NCBI RefSeq assembly: GCF_030407165.1
Contig: NZ_CP129111.1
Location: 2,046,001 to 2,110,000 of the forward strand
Direction of reading: 5' to 3'
Origin: Fontisubflavum oceani
GTDB lineage: Bacteria > Pseudomonadota > Alphaproteobacteria > Rhodobacterales > Rhodobacteraceae
Length of the DNA: 64,000 nt
Part shown: piece after piece, positions 17,950-26,466 of the stretch
Layout of the letters: the number at the start of each line of letters is the position of its first letter
Position numbering within the stretch: the first letter of the stretch is position 1
The notes under the pieces: model-generated
Database searches by the model: none
The model's input: only the letters and a program-made list of their open reading frames with translations
What the model was told of the DNA's origin: nothing
Program-made: the position numbers and the translations under genes

Positions 17950-19469
17950 GGGACGGTCAGCCCGGTTGGCTCGATCAACGCCCCATCCCGGATCAGTGCC
18001 GCCGCCGCAGTAATGTCCGGCGCGAGGTAGCGGTCCTCGGCCAAGCTTGGAACCGCCGCGCGGATCACGGCAATGGCGGCTTGCAAGCTTGGGCTGGTCT
18101 TGAGCGGCGCGCGGAACTCTACCCCTTGTGCGGCGCAGATCAGCTCCACGCCCAGGATCACGTCCAGATTATCCGCCATCCGAAGCAGCCGCCGCGCGGC
18201 ATGGGCGGCCATGCTGACATGATCCTCCTGATTGGCGGAGGTCGGTGTGGAGTCAGTGGAACATGGGGTCGCCAGATGCTTGTTTTCACTCATCAAAGCG
18301 GCCGTGGTGACCTCAGCGATCATCAGGCCGGAATTCAACCCTGGCTCAGGCGTGAGGAAGGGCGGCAGATCATAGCTGAGCGTCGGGTCGACCATCAGTG
18401 CCACCCGGCGCTGGGCGATGGCCCCGATTTCCGAGAGCGCGATAGCAATCTGGTCAGCGGCGAAGGCCACCGGTTCGGCGTGGAAGTTGCCGCCCGAGAC
18501 AATCAACCCCTCCTCGACCAGCACCAAAGGGTTGTCGGTCACCGCATTGGCTTCGATTTCCAATGTCCGGCCAGCTTGGGCCAAGAGGTCGGCGGCGGCA
18601 CCCGTCACCTGTGGCTGGCAGCGGATGCAGTAAGGGTCTTGGACCCGTGTGTCGCCATCGCGATGGCTTTCTCGGATCTCCGAACCGGTCATCAGGTCGC
18701 GTATCGCGCGGGCGACGGCAATCTGCCCCGGTTGACCGCGCAGCGCGTGAAGCGCGGGCTGTAAAGGGGCGGTCGAGCCCATGATCGCGTCGGTGGAGAG
18801 GGCGGAGGCGATAAGCGCACCTTGCAAGCACCTTTCCGCCCGCCAAAGCCCGGCCAGCGCGCAGGCGGTCGAGAACTGCGTGCCATTGATCAGGGCCAGC
18901 CCTTCCTTGGGGCCCAGGATGACAGGTTGAAGCCCCGCACGGCGGAGCGCCGCACCGCTTGCCATGCGGTCGCCCCGATAAAGCGCGTCGCCCTCACCGA
19001 TCATCGTGGCGGCCAGATGCGCCAGCGGGGCAAGATCGCCCGAGGCCCCAACAGAGCCCTGCGCGGGGATCACAGGCGTCAGATCGGCGGTCAACATCGC
19101 CTCGATCATCTCGATGATCTGCCAGTGGACGCCAGACGCACCGCGCCCGAGGCTGAGCAGTTTCAAGATCATCATCAGACGGGTGGTGCCCGTGTCCAAC
19201 ACGTCGCCGACGCCGCAGCAATGGGACAGGACCAGATTGCGTTGCAGCGTTGTGGTTTGATCTGGCGCGACCTTCACGCTGGCCAGCTTTCCGAAGCCGG
19301 TATTCACACCATAGATCGGTGCATCGCCCGCAGCGGCTTCTGCGACAATGGCGGCGGCGGCCTCGACCGCAGGTCGGGCGTTCCGGTCAATCTCGACTGC
19401 GGCACCGTCTCGCCAAAGGCGTTCCAACTGAGCCAAGGAGGTCGCACCTGGTGTCAAAGTCACACGCAT
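17946..19469 (-). CDS. hutH: Histidine ammonia-lyase
   Basis: A 507-residue HutH, which deaminates histidine to urocanate. The Ala-Ser-Gly triad that cyclises to the MIO prosthetic group is at residues 142-144 (SVGASGDLAPLAH). Other family blocks are YGVNTGFGKLA at 53-63, QDPYCIRCQPQVTGA and SANQEDHVSMAAHA. I chose the ATG at 19469, which overlaps the end of hutI by 10 bases; upstream codons would extend far into that gene. Length and motifs are complete, so the enzyme should be active. It is regulated with the rest of the hut operon from the palindrome at 20691. Confidence 0.95.
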   Translation of the reverse strand: MRVTLTPGATSLAQLERLWRDGAAVEIDRNARPAVEAAAAIVAEAAAGDAPIYGVNTGFGKLASVKVAPDQTTTLQRNLVLSHCCGVGDVLDTGTTRLMMILKLLSLGRGASGVHWQIIEMIEAMLTADLTPVIPAQGSVGASGDLAPLAHLAATMIGEGDALYRGDRMASGAALRRAGLQPVILGPKEGLALINGTQFSTACALAGLWRAERCLQGALIASALSTDAIMGSTAPLQPALHALRGQPGQIAVARAIRDLMTGSEIRESHRDGDTRVQDPYCIRCQPQVTGAAADLLAQAGRTLEIEANAVTDNPLVLVEEGLIVSGGNFHAEPVAFAADQIAIALSEIGAIAQRRVALMVDPTLSYDLPPFLTPEPGLNSGLMIAEVTTAALMSENKHLATPCSTDSTPTSANQEDHVSMAAHAARRLLRMADNLDVILGVELICAAQGVEFRAPLKTSPSLQAAIAVIRAAVPSLAEDRYLAPDITAAAALIRDGALIEPTGLTVP

Positions 19470-20653
19470 GTCGCCCCTCCGAATATCCGCTCCGAGAGCG
19501 GGTTGAACCCGATGCGGTAAGACAGTTCGGCGGGGTGCTCGACATCCCAAATCGCCAGATCGGCGCGCAGCCCGGGTGCGATTTGCCCGCAATCGGTCAA
19601 GCCCAAGGCCTGCGCGGCGTGGCGTGTGACGCCCGCCAAAGCCTCCGCCGGTGTCAGCCGGAACAGGGTGCAGCCCATGTTCATGGCTAGCAAAAGGGAG
19701 GTTAGAGGTGACGAGCCCGGGTTATTGTCGGTTGCCAAGGCCATCGCGACGCCGTGTTCGCGGAAAGCAGCAATTGGCGGGGTTTGAGTCTCGCGCAATG
19801 TGTAAAACGCGCCGGGTAGCAATACAGCCGCTGTCCCGGCTTTCGCCATCGCGGCTGCATCTTCCGGCGTTGCATATTCGACGTGATCGGCCGAGAGCGC
19901 GCCATATTGGGCCGCAAGCGCCGCGCCACCGAGATGGGACAACTGCTCGGCATGAAGCTTTACCGGCAGGTCAAGCGCCTGGGCTTCGTCAAAGACCCGG
20001 GCGATTTGGTCTGGCGTGAAGGCAATCCCCTCGCAAAACCCATCCACCGCATCGACCAAGCCTTCGGCAGCGGCGGCGCGAAGCGTGGGAAGGCAGACCT
20101 CCTCAAGATAGGCATCAGCGCGCCCGGCATACGCCTCCGGCACCGCATGAGCGCCGAGAAAGCTGGTGACCACACGCAGCGGTCGGGAGGCCTCAAGGGC
20201 GCGGGCGACGCGCAACATGCGCAACTCGGTGTCACGGTCCAACCCATAGCCGGATTTGACCTCCAGCGTTGTGACGCCCTCGGCGATCAATGCATCCACG
20301 CGGGGCAGGGCGGCCTCCAAAAGCGCCGCCTCGGATGCCGTGCGGGTGGCGTGGACCGTGGACATGATGCCGCCGCCCGCCTTCGCGATGTCTTCATAGC
20401 TCGCGCCATTCAAACGCAGCTCGAACTCTCCCGCGCGATGGCCGCCATGGATGATATGGGTGTGGCAATCGATCAAGGCGGGCGTGACCAACTTGCCGCC
20501 AAGGCTCCGGTGTTCACCCGATTGAGGGGGCATATCTTGCTGCGGCCCGGCCCAGGTGATCACGCCCTCCGAGATCACCACCGACCCATCCGGAATGAGC
20601 CCATAAGGTGTGCCGGGGGTCATCGTGGCCAAGGTGCAATCGGTCAGGATCAT
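19460..20653 (-). CDS. hutI: Imidazolonepropionase
   Basis: A 397-residue amidohydrolase-superfamily enzyme that opens imidazolonepropionate to N-formimidoyl-glutamate. Metal-binding His64 and His66 are in IDCHTHIIHGG; further blocks are KSGYGLDRDTELRML, KLHAEQLSHLGGA, SADHVEYA and ALATDNNPGSSP, all typical of HutI. The start at 20653 (MILTDCTL) leaves 37 bases to the HutC-type palindrome. It is the first gene of the minus-strand hut operon, divergent from hutF. Confidence 0.95.
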   Translation of the reverse strand: MILTDCTLATMTPGTPYGLIPDGSVVISEGVITWAGPQQDMPPQSGEHRSLGGKLVTPALIDCHTHIIHGGHRAGEFELRLNGASYEDIAKAGGGIMSTVHATRTASEAALLEAALPRVDALIAEGVTTLEVKSGYGLDRDTELRMLRVARALEASRPLRVVTSFLGAHAVPEAYAGRADAYLEEVCLPTLRAAAAEGLVDAVDGFCEGIAFTPDQIARVFDEAQALDLPVKLHAEQLSHLGGAALAAQYGALSADHVEYATPEDAAAMAKAGTAAVLLPGAFYTLRETQTPPIAAFREHGVAMALATDNNPGSSPLTSLLLAMNMGCTLFRLTPAEALAGVTRHAAQALGLTDCGQIAPGLRADLAIWDVEHPAELSYRIGFNPLSERIFGGATCV

Positions 20654-20690
20654 CAAGGGCGACTCACTTGCGAAGAGACGTGGTTGCGAT

Positions 20691-20708
20691 AATATGTATA
20701 TACATATT
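20691..20708. promoter_or_regulatory. HutC-type operator (perfect 18-bp palindrome)
   Basis: AATATGTATATACATATT is a perfect palindrome in the 79-base gap between the divergent hutI and hutF genes. GntR/HutC regulators bind sites built on GTATATAC-like cores, so this is the probable HutC site controlling both hut transcripts. Confidence 0.85.
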
Positions 20709-20732
20709 AAATCGGTCAAGATGAGGATCGGG

Positions 20733-22094
20733 ATGAGACGAATCTGGGCGGAACAGGCGCTTTTGCCCGAGGGTTGGGCCGAAAACGTGGCTGTTGAGAT
20801 TAGCGCAGACGGGCGGATCGCTACTGTGATGACAGGTGCCGATCCGGGCGGCCAGCGTCTAACAACCTTGCTACCCGCGCCGGCAAATCTTCATTCTCAT
20901 GCGTTTCAACGGGCGATGGCGGGGATGACGGAACGGCGCGGTGTCCAGTCCGGCGACAGTTTCTGGACCTGGCGGCAGTTGATGTTCCGCTTTCTGGACC
21001 AGGTGACCCCGGATCATGTGGAGGCGATTGCGGCGTTTGTGCAGATGGAGATGCTGGAGGCGGGATATGCCACCAATGTGGAGTTCCACTATCTCCATCA
21101 TCAACCCGGCGGGGCCGCTTATGCCAATATCGCCGAGATGTCCGAACGGATCGCCGCGGCGGCGGGGCAAAGCGGGATCGGGCTGACCCTTCTGCCGGTG
21201 CAGTATCAATTTGGCGGTTGCGATGGGCGGCCGCTTGGCCCGGGGCAGGTTCGGTTTGGCACCACGCCGGACACTTACACAAAGCTGCTGGATCATGCGG
21301 GGCGGGCATTACACGCATTGCCTGCGGACACCGCGCTTGGTGTTGCGCCGCATTCCTTGCGCGCGGTGGCGCCGGGCACTCTTGCCGATATCGCCGGGCT
21401 GACAGAGGGGCCAGTTCATATGCATCTGGCCGAGCAAATAGCGGAGGTGGCGGAAGTTCAGGCCCATCTGGGTACTCGACCGGTCGAATGGCTGATTGGC
21501 AATGTTGCGGTCGACCCGCGCTGGTGTTTGATCCATTGCACGCAAATGCGGCCCCATGAGACCGAGGCCTTGGCCAAAACCGGGGCGGTGGCAGGCCTTT
21601 GCCCAATCACGGAAGCCTCACTCGGCGATGGCATTTTTGACGGCGTGCGCTGGCAGGCGGCAGGCGGGGCGTTCGGTATCGGATCGGACAGCAATATCCG
21701 CATCTCGCTTTCCGAAGAACTGCGGAGCTTGGAGTATTCGCAGCGCCTGCGCGACCAGAGCCGGGCCACGCTTGCGACGCCTAAGCGCTCCACGGGACGG
21801 GTCCTATTCGATGCGGTGACTCAAGGCGGGGCTCAAGCTGCGGGGCGGGCGAGCGGGGCCATTCAGCCCGGGCTTTGGGCCGATCTGATGGCTTTGGATG
21901 GCACGGCGGTGGACCTCGACGGCAGGCGAGGCGACGATACGCTCGACACGTACATCTTCGCAGGGGACGATCGGATGGTCACGGATGTCTGGGCTGCCGG
22001 GCGTCATTTGGTGCAAAGTGGACGGCATATTGGACATGACCGAATTACAGCCGCATATCGCGCCGCGATGATTGATCTGAGAGGACGGATATGA
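20733..22094 (+). CDS. hutF: Formimidoylglutamate deiminase
   Basis: A 453-residue amidohydrolase that converts N-formimidoylglutamate to N-formylglutamate, the step that defines the five-step histidine pathway. The metal motif NLHSHAFQRAMAGM gives His54 and His56; further blocks are HYLHHQ, HMHLAEQIAEV, HCTQM and FGIGSDSNIRISL. I chose the ATG at 20733 because GAGGA lies 5 bases upstream; an ATG 12 bases earlier is less well placed. It is co-transcribed with hutC, whose start overlaps its stop (ATGA). Together with hutG this explains the absence of a one-step formiminoglutamase (HutE). Confidence 0.92.
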   Translation: MRRIWAEQALLPEGWAENVAVEISADGRIATVMTGADPGGQRLTTLLPAPANLHSHAFQRAMAGMTERRGVQSGDSFWTWRQLMFRFLDQVTPDHVEAIAAFVQMEMLEAGYATNVEFHYLHHQPGGAAYANIAEMSERIAAAAGQSGIGLTLLPVQYQFGGCDGRPLGPGQVRFGTTPDTYTKLLDHAGRALHALPADTALGVAPHSLRAVAPGTLADIAGLTEGPVHMHLAEQIAEVAEVQAHLGTRPVEWLIGNVAVDPRWCLIHCTQMRPHETEALAKTGAVAGLCPITEASLGDGIFDGVRWQAAGGAFGIGSDSNIRISLSEELRSLEYSQRLRDQSRATLATPKRSTGRVLFDAVTQGGAQAAGRASGAIQPGLWADLMALDGTAVDLDGRRGDDTLDTYIFAGDDRMVTDVWAAGRHLVQSGRHIGHDRITAAYRAAMIDLRGRI

Positions 22095-22786
22095 AGCAGG
22101 CGCGCGGGACCGGCTGGCAACAGGTGCAGGATGAGGTCCGGCGGCGGATTCAAACCCGCGAATGGGCGCCGGGCGACGCGATCCCGAATGAAAGCGATCT
22201 GGCCGAGGAACTGGGCTGCGCTAGGGCGACAGTGAACCGGGCGCTGCAAGCGCTGGCCGACGATGGGCTGTTGGAGCGTCGGCGTCGGGCGGGAACACGC
22301 GTGGCCCCCTTGCCGGTGCGCCATGCGCGGTTCCGCATTCCGGTTTTGCGGCAGGAGATCGAGGCGACGGGGGCCCGCTATGGCTATCGGCTTCTGACGC
22401 GTGAGATGAAGATGCCGCCGCTGGGGCTTCTCCCGTCCGAGGGCATATCAAAAGAGGTACTGCATCTTTGCGCCCTGCATCTCTCCGATGGGGAGAGCTT
22501 TGCCCACGAGGACCGCTGGATCAATCTCGCCGCGATCCCTGCCGCAGCAGAGGTGGATTTCGCCGGCATCAGCGCCAATGAATGGCTGGTTCAAAACGCG
22601 CCGATTTCCGATGGCGAGATTAGTTTCTTCGCCAAGGCCTGCACGGTGGAGGAGGCGGCCCTATTTGGCTGCGACCGGGCGGATGCCCTGTTTCGGGCCG
22701 AGAGAAAGACCTGGCATGACGGGCAGTTGATCACCTTCGTGCGCCAAAGCTTTCGCCCGGGATACCGGATGACCACCCGGATTTGA
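22091..22786 (+). CDS. hutC: Histidine utilisation repressor (GntR/HutC)
   Basis: A 231-residue GntR-family regulator of the HutC subfamily. The N-terminal winged helix is seen in WQQVQDEVRRRIQTREWAPG and ELGCARATVNRALQALADDG; the rest is a UTRA-type ligand domain (chorismate-lyase fold). Known HutC proteins are released from DNA by urocanate. It lies downstream of hutF in the same transcript, so it should repress its own synthesis through the palindrome at 20691-20708. It converges on a LacI gene with a 37-base gap. Confidence 0.92.
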   Translation: MKQARGTGWQQVQDEVRRRIQTREWAPGDAIPNESDLAEELGCARATVNRALQALADDGLLERRRRAGTRVAPLPVRHARFRIPVLRQEIEATGARYGYRLLTREMKMPPLGLLPSEGISKEVLHLCALHLSDGESFAHEDRWINLAAIPAAAEVDFAGISANEWLVQNAPISDGEISFFAKACTVEEAALFGCDRADALFRAERKTWHDGQLITFVRQSFRPGYRMTTRI

Positions 22787-22823
22787 GCGCACCACATAGG
22801 GTTTCGCCGCCAGGTCCCGGCCT

Positions 22824-23846
22824 TCAGTGTGTGCCGCGCGCGATCAGTTGCGGGTCGATCATGACAGTTTCGCTGTCTTTGGAGGGATCTTTAAGGCGCG
22901 CCTCCAGAAGGCGCAGGATCTCGGCGATGGTTTTGTCCAAAGGATTGCGGATCGTGGTGAGATCGAAATCCGGCCAAGCGCCAAGCGCGATGTCGTCGAA
23001 GCCAATAATCGACAGTTGATCTGGGACAGCGCGGTTTTGGTTGCGTGCAGCAGAGAGCGCCCCCAGGGCCATCGCGTCATTTGCGCAGAACAGCGCGTCG
23101 ATATCGGAGGTCGCGAACATCGTCTCGGCAGCGGCCCGACCGCCGTCGAATGTGTAGTCCGACTGCGTCAGGGCACACAGTTCTAGCCCGGCCTCTGCCA
23201 ACGCGTGTCGCACGCCCGCCAAACGTTCGGTTTCCGAAGACCAGGATGCAGGCCCGCCGATATAGCCGAAGCAGGTCCGCCCGCGGGTCAAAAGGGTTCT
23301 TACCGCCAACTCGGCGCCATCCTTGTTCCGGCAAGCCACACAGTCGGTCGCGGGCGCGTCGACCACTCGGCCCGATGAAATGACCGGAATGCTGAGCCTG
23401 GCGCAGTCCTGAAAGACCGAGGCTGGCAGGCTGCCGCCGCGGACGATCACCGCGTCTAGCGGGTAGCGCAGAACCGAGCGGATCGATTGTTCGGTCAGTT
23501 CATCCGAACCGCTCAAGACCAGCGGCCATTTCTGGTGTGCGTTGAGTTTGGAGACCAACGCACCGACAAATGCGGCATCGTAATGATTGGCCATGTCACC
23601 GGCGATAACGGCAACCAAATCGGTCCGGTTGCCCTGCAAGCTCGCGGCCAGAGCATTTGGCCGATATCCCAAGCGCTTGGCGGTTGCCAGGATTGCGACC
23701 CGCTTTGCCGAATCGAGATAGGCCCCAGGTGTGAAGGCGCGTGAGACAGCGGATCGGGAGACGCCCGCCGCTTTCGCGACATCGGCGGCGGTGACCCGGC
23801 GTGCGCGCTTAAGTGTCTCTTTTGAAACAGCTTTCTCCGTCGACAT
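22824..23846 (-). CDS. LacI-family repressor of the Ugp-like cluster
   Basis: A 340-residue LacI/GalR regulator. The helix-turn-helix is VTAADVAKAAGVSRSAVSRAF, starting near residue 18 after a short basic extension, and is followed by hinge RPNALAASLQ and the ligand-binding domain. I chose the ATG at 23846; an upstream in-frame ATG would add 11 residues. It is divergent from the ABC importer starting at 24200 and probably controls it. A small inverted repeat at 23866-23880 may be its own site. The effector is unknown; for a Ugp-type importer a LacI regulator is unusual compared with PhoB control in enterobacteria. Confidence 0.85.
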   Translation of the reverse strand: MSTEKAVSKETLKRARRVTAADVAKAAGVSRSAVSRAFTPGAYLDSAKRVAILATAKRLGYRPNALAASLQGNRTDLVAVIAGDMANHYDAAFVGALVSKLNAHQKWPLVLSGSDELTEQSIRSVLRYPLDAVIVRGGSLPASVFQDCARLSIPVISSGRVVDAPATDCVACRNKDGAELAVRTLLTRGRTCFGYIGGPASWSSETERLAGVRHALAEAGLELCALTQSDYTFDGGRAAAETMFATSDIDALFCANDAMALGALSAARNQNRAVPDQLSIIGFDDIALGAWPDFDLTTIRNPLDKTIAEILRLLEARLKDPSKDSETVMIDPQLIARGTH

Positions 23847-24199
23847 CAGGTGAAACCCTCGCGGATTTGTGAGGCACAAAACAGCACGCCGCTTGCGTCG
23901 TTGTCATCAGTCTGTCACTCAATAGGGCTATGTGAACACGTGCGCAGAAAGAGCGCAATCCGACGGGGAACCTAACAAGGTTAGATTGAGCAGGCAGGGG
24001 CGCGGACGGCATGTAAGGCCGGTTGCGCCGCGCGTCATGCAATAGTCGCTTGGCGCCCCAACAGATTGGAGATCGTGTTCTGGTGTGCCGTTGCGGACAT
24101 GTTGTTCGTGACGTTTTGAAGGCCTTTCTCTTCGAACAGGAAGGGGAAGGAACGAAACAAATGAAGCCATTTGGCATCCACAAGTGTTGGGAGCTCAGC
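23847..24199. other. 353-base divergent intergenic region
   Basis: Region between the LacI gene and the Ugp-like binding protein. It must hold both promoters and a rather long leader for the importer. I see one clear inverted repeat (TTTGTG-AGG-CACAAA, 23866-23880) and a short CTAAC/GTTAG repeat near 23975, but no supported gene. No LacI-type palindrome with a central CG was found near the importer side. Confidence 0.5.
23866..23880. promoter_or_regulatory. Possible operator upstream of LacI gene
   Basis: TTTGTGAGGCACAAA is a 6-bp inverted repeat with a 3-base centre, 20 bases upstream of the LacI start at 23846. Its position fits autoregulation, but it is short and lacks the central CG of typical LacI sites. 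Confidence 0.3.
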
Positions 24200-25501
24200 A
24201 TGACACTTAAAACAACCGCGGCCCTTGGCGTTGCATTCGGCCTGATGGCCGGCGTGGCCCAGGCCCAAACCGAGATCGAATTTTGGCACGCAATGGGCGG
24301 CCAACTTGGCGAAAGCGTCAACGCGATGGCCGAGGAATTCAACGCCAGCCAAAGTGATTACGTGATCACCCCGGTTTTCAAGGGCACGTATGAAGAGACA
24401 TTGACCGCCGGGATCGCCGCATTCCGCGCTGGTGAGCAGCCCAACATCATTCAGGTCTTCGACGCGGGCGCCGCGACAGTGATCGGTGCGCAGGGCGCAA
24501 CCATTCCGGTGCAGCAGTTGATGGCCGAGAATGGCGTTGATTTCGACATCAATGACTACATCGCCGGTGTGCGGTACTTCTATGCCGACACCGAAGGCCA
24601 GATGATCGGCATGCCGTTCAACTCCTCCACACCGATCTTGTATTACAACCAAGCGGCTCTTGACGCGGCGGGCGTTACGGCGCCGACGACTTGGGAAGAG
24701 TTCGCCGAAGTCACGGGCCCCGCGCTTTTGGAAGCCGGCTACGTGCCGCTGGCGCAGTCGCATCTGCCTTGGATCTTTACCGAGAACTTCTTCTCGCGTC
24801 ACAACCTTCAATTCGCCTCGAACGACAATGGATATTCGGGCGTCGACACCGAGATCATGGTGAACCACCCCGCGATCCGCGCCCATTTCGAAGCGTTGGT
24901 TGAGTGGCAAGACGCTGGTCTCTTCAACTGGTATGGCACCGGTTGGGCCGATAACCAGAACCCGTTCGAAAGCGGTGACGTGGCGATGTGGCTCGGCTCC
25001 TCCGGTTCCTTCGGTGGCATCCAGGAACGCGTTGACTTTCCGTTCTCCGCAACCTTGTTGCCTTATTGGGAAGCTGTGACCACCGAGCCGACGCAGACCT
25101 TCATCGGCGGCGCGGCGCTTTTCGCCATGTCCGGCTTTGATGCGGCGGAGAACGAGGCCACCGCGGCCTTCTTCGAGTTCCTCGCTTCCCCCGAAGTGCA
25201 GTACACCTGGCACCGTGACACCGGCTATGTGCCGATCACCGAAGCCGCCTATGCGGTTGCACAGGAAGATGGCCATTACGAGCGGTTCCCGGCGGCCGAA
25301 GTTGGCATTCAGCAGCTGTCCTTGCCGGGCGGCGAATGGACCCGCGGGTATCGCATGGGCTTCTACGTTCAAATCCGTGACGTGATGAACCGGGAATACG
25401 GGCGCATCTTGACGGGCGATGCTTCGGTTGATGAGGCTTTCGAGACGATCCAGGAAGAAGCCAACGATCTTCTGTCGCGTTTTGCTCAGACTCAGGGCTA
25501 A
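24200..25501 (+). CDS. Extracellular solute-binding protein, UgpB-like
   Basis: A 433-residue family-1 solute-binding protein close in style to UgpB, the periplasmic receptor for sn-glycerol-3-phosphate and glycerophosphodiesters. It starts with a signal peptide ending AGVAQAQ, then TEIEFWHAMGGQLGE. The blocks GMPFNSSTPILYYN and HRDTGYVPIT are typical of UgpB proteins. I chose the ATG at 24200, preceded by GGGAGC. The downstream permease pair and ATPase complete the importer. A stem-loop follows the stop. The ligand call rests on family resemblance. Confidence 0.85.
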   Translation: MTLKTTAALGVAFGLMAGVAQAQTEIEFWHAMGGQLGESVNAMAEEFNASQSDYVITPVFKGTYEETLTAGIAAFRAGEQPNIIQVFDAGAATVIGAQGATIPVQQLMAENGVDFDINDYIAGVRYFYADTEGQMIGMPFNSSTPILYYNQAALDAAGVTAPTTWEEFAEVTGPALLEAGYVPLAQSHLPWIFTENFFSRHNLQFASNDNGYSGVDTEIMVNHPAIRAHFEALVEWQDAGLFNWYGTGWADNQNPFESGDVAMWLGSSGSFGGIQERVDFPFSATLLPYWEAVTTEPTQTFIGGAALFAMSGFDAAENEATAAFFEFLASPEVQYTWHRDTGYVPITEAAYAVAQEDGHYERFPAAEVGIQQLSLPGGEWTRGYRMGFYVQIRDVMNREYGRILTGDASVDEAFETIQEEANDLLSRFAQTQG

Positions 25502-25519
25502 TCTAGACTGATAAACCTG

Positions 25520-25550
25520 CTCAGTGGCCGCCATCTGCGCGGCCACTGAG
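25520..25550 (+). other. Intercistronic stem-loop after UgpB-like gene
   Basis: CTCAGTGGCCGC (25520-25531) pairs perfectly with GCGGCCACTGAG (25539-25550) around a 7-base loop. It lies between the binding-protein gene and the first permease and has no T-run. It probably protects the 5' message or partly limits read-through. Confidence 0.7.
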
Positions 25551-25571
25551 GTCTATTGAGGGGCAGATACC

Positions 25572-26453
25572 GTGAAGCGCACAACATTCCGAAACCCATG
25601 GTTGCCGATCTTGCTGCTATCGCCGCAACTGGCGATTATTGCGGTGTTTTTCTATTGGCCGGCGGGCTATGCGATCCAATCGTCCTTTTATCTGCAGGAT
25701 CCGTTTGGGTTCGGGTCGACCTTTGTCGGGATGGACAATTACTCGCGTTTGACGCGGTCGACGAACTACCTCGACTCGCTCAGTTTTACGGTCATCTTCA
25801 CGCTTCTTGTGACCTTCCTGTCGCTGGCGATTGCCTTGGTTCTGGCGGTCAAGGCCGACAAGGTGATCCGCGGCGCGCAAACTTATCGGACGCTTCTGAT
25901 GTGGGTCTATGCGATTGCGCCACCGGTTGCCGGTCTGATGGGGGTTATGCTCTTCGACCAAAGCCGCGGCAACCTCACACAACTCTTTCAATCCTTCGGG
26001 TGGGATTATCGGCTTGGCGTCAATTATTGGGACACAGCCACCGCGATGATCACTGTCTCGGTTTGGAAGCAGATCCCAGTGAATTTCATCTTCTTTTTGT
26101 CGGGTTTGCAGGCCATTCCACAATCGGTGCGCGAGGCCGCGATGATCGACAACCGCTCCGGCATGGGACGATTTTGGGACATCACTTTCCCGCTTTTGGC
26201 GCCAACGGCGTTCTTCCTTCTGATCATCAACATCACCTACGCGCTCTTCGACACGTTCGGCATCATCGACACGCTGGTGAAGGGCGAGCCGGGCAACAAC
26301 CCGATGACACTGGTGTATCGAGTGTTCGTCGACGGGTTCCGGGGCGGTGACCTTGGCGGCTCCTCGGCGCAATCGGTCGTGTTGATGGTGCTGGTCTTGA
26401 TCCTAACCATTGTGCAGTTCCGTTTCTTGGAACGCCGCATCCATTACACGTGA
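25572..26453 (+). CDS. ABC permease, UgpA-like
   Basis: A 293-residue inner-membrane permease of the MalF/UgpA type. Six or so hydrophobic segments are visible, and the EAA loop that docks the ATPase appears as VREAAMIDNRSGMGRFWDITFP. It starts with GTG at 25572, with GAGGGG upstream. It lies between the binding protein and a second permease, with a 13-base gap to the latter. UgpA proteins form a heterodimer with UgpE to move glycerol-3-phosphate or glycerophosphodiesters across the membrane. Confidence 0.85.
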   Translation: MKRTTFRNPWLPILLLSPQLAIIAVFFYWPAGYAIQSSFYLQDPFGFGSTFVGMDNYSRLTRSTNYLDSLSFTVIFTLLVTFLSLAIALVLAVKADKVIRGAQTYRTLLMWVYAIAPPVAGLMGVMLFDQSRGNLTQLFQSFGWDYRLGVNYWDTATAMITVSVWKQIPVNFIFFLSGLQAIPQSVREAAMIDNRSGMGRFWDITFPLLAPTAFFLLIINITYALFDTFGIIDTLVKGEPGNNPMTLVYRVFVDGFRGGDLGGSSAQSVVLMVLVLILTIVQFRFLERRIHYT

Positions 26454-26466
26454 AGGGAGGGGCACG

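Noticed and set aside
20610..20720. Longer N-termini for hutF and hutI through the divergent promoter
   Set aside because: Both extensions would read through the HutC-type palindrome and have weaker ribosome sites than the starts chosen.
24035..25546. A 503-codon minus-strand frame opposite the UgpB-like gene
   Set aside because: It is antisense to a gene with signal peptide, ribosome site and operon context, and its product resembles no family.
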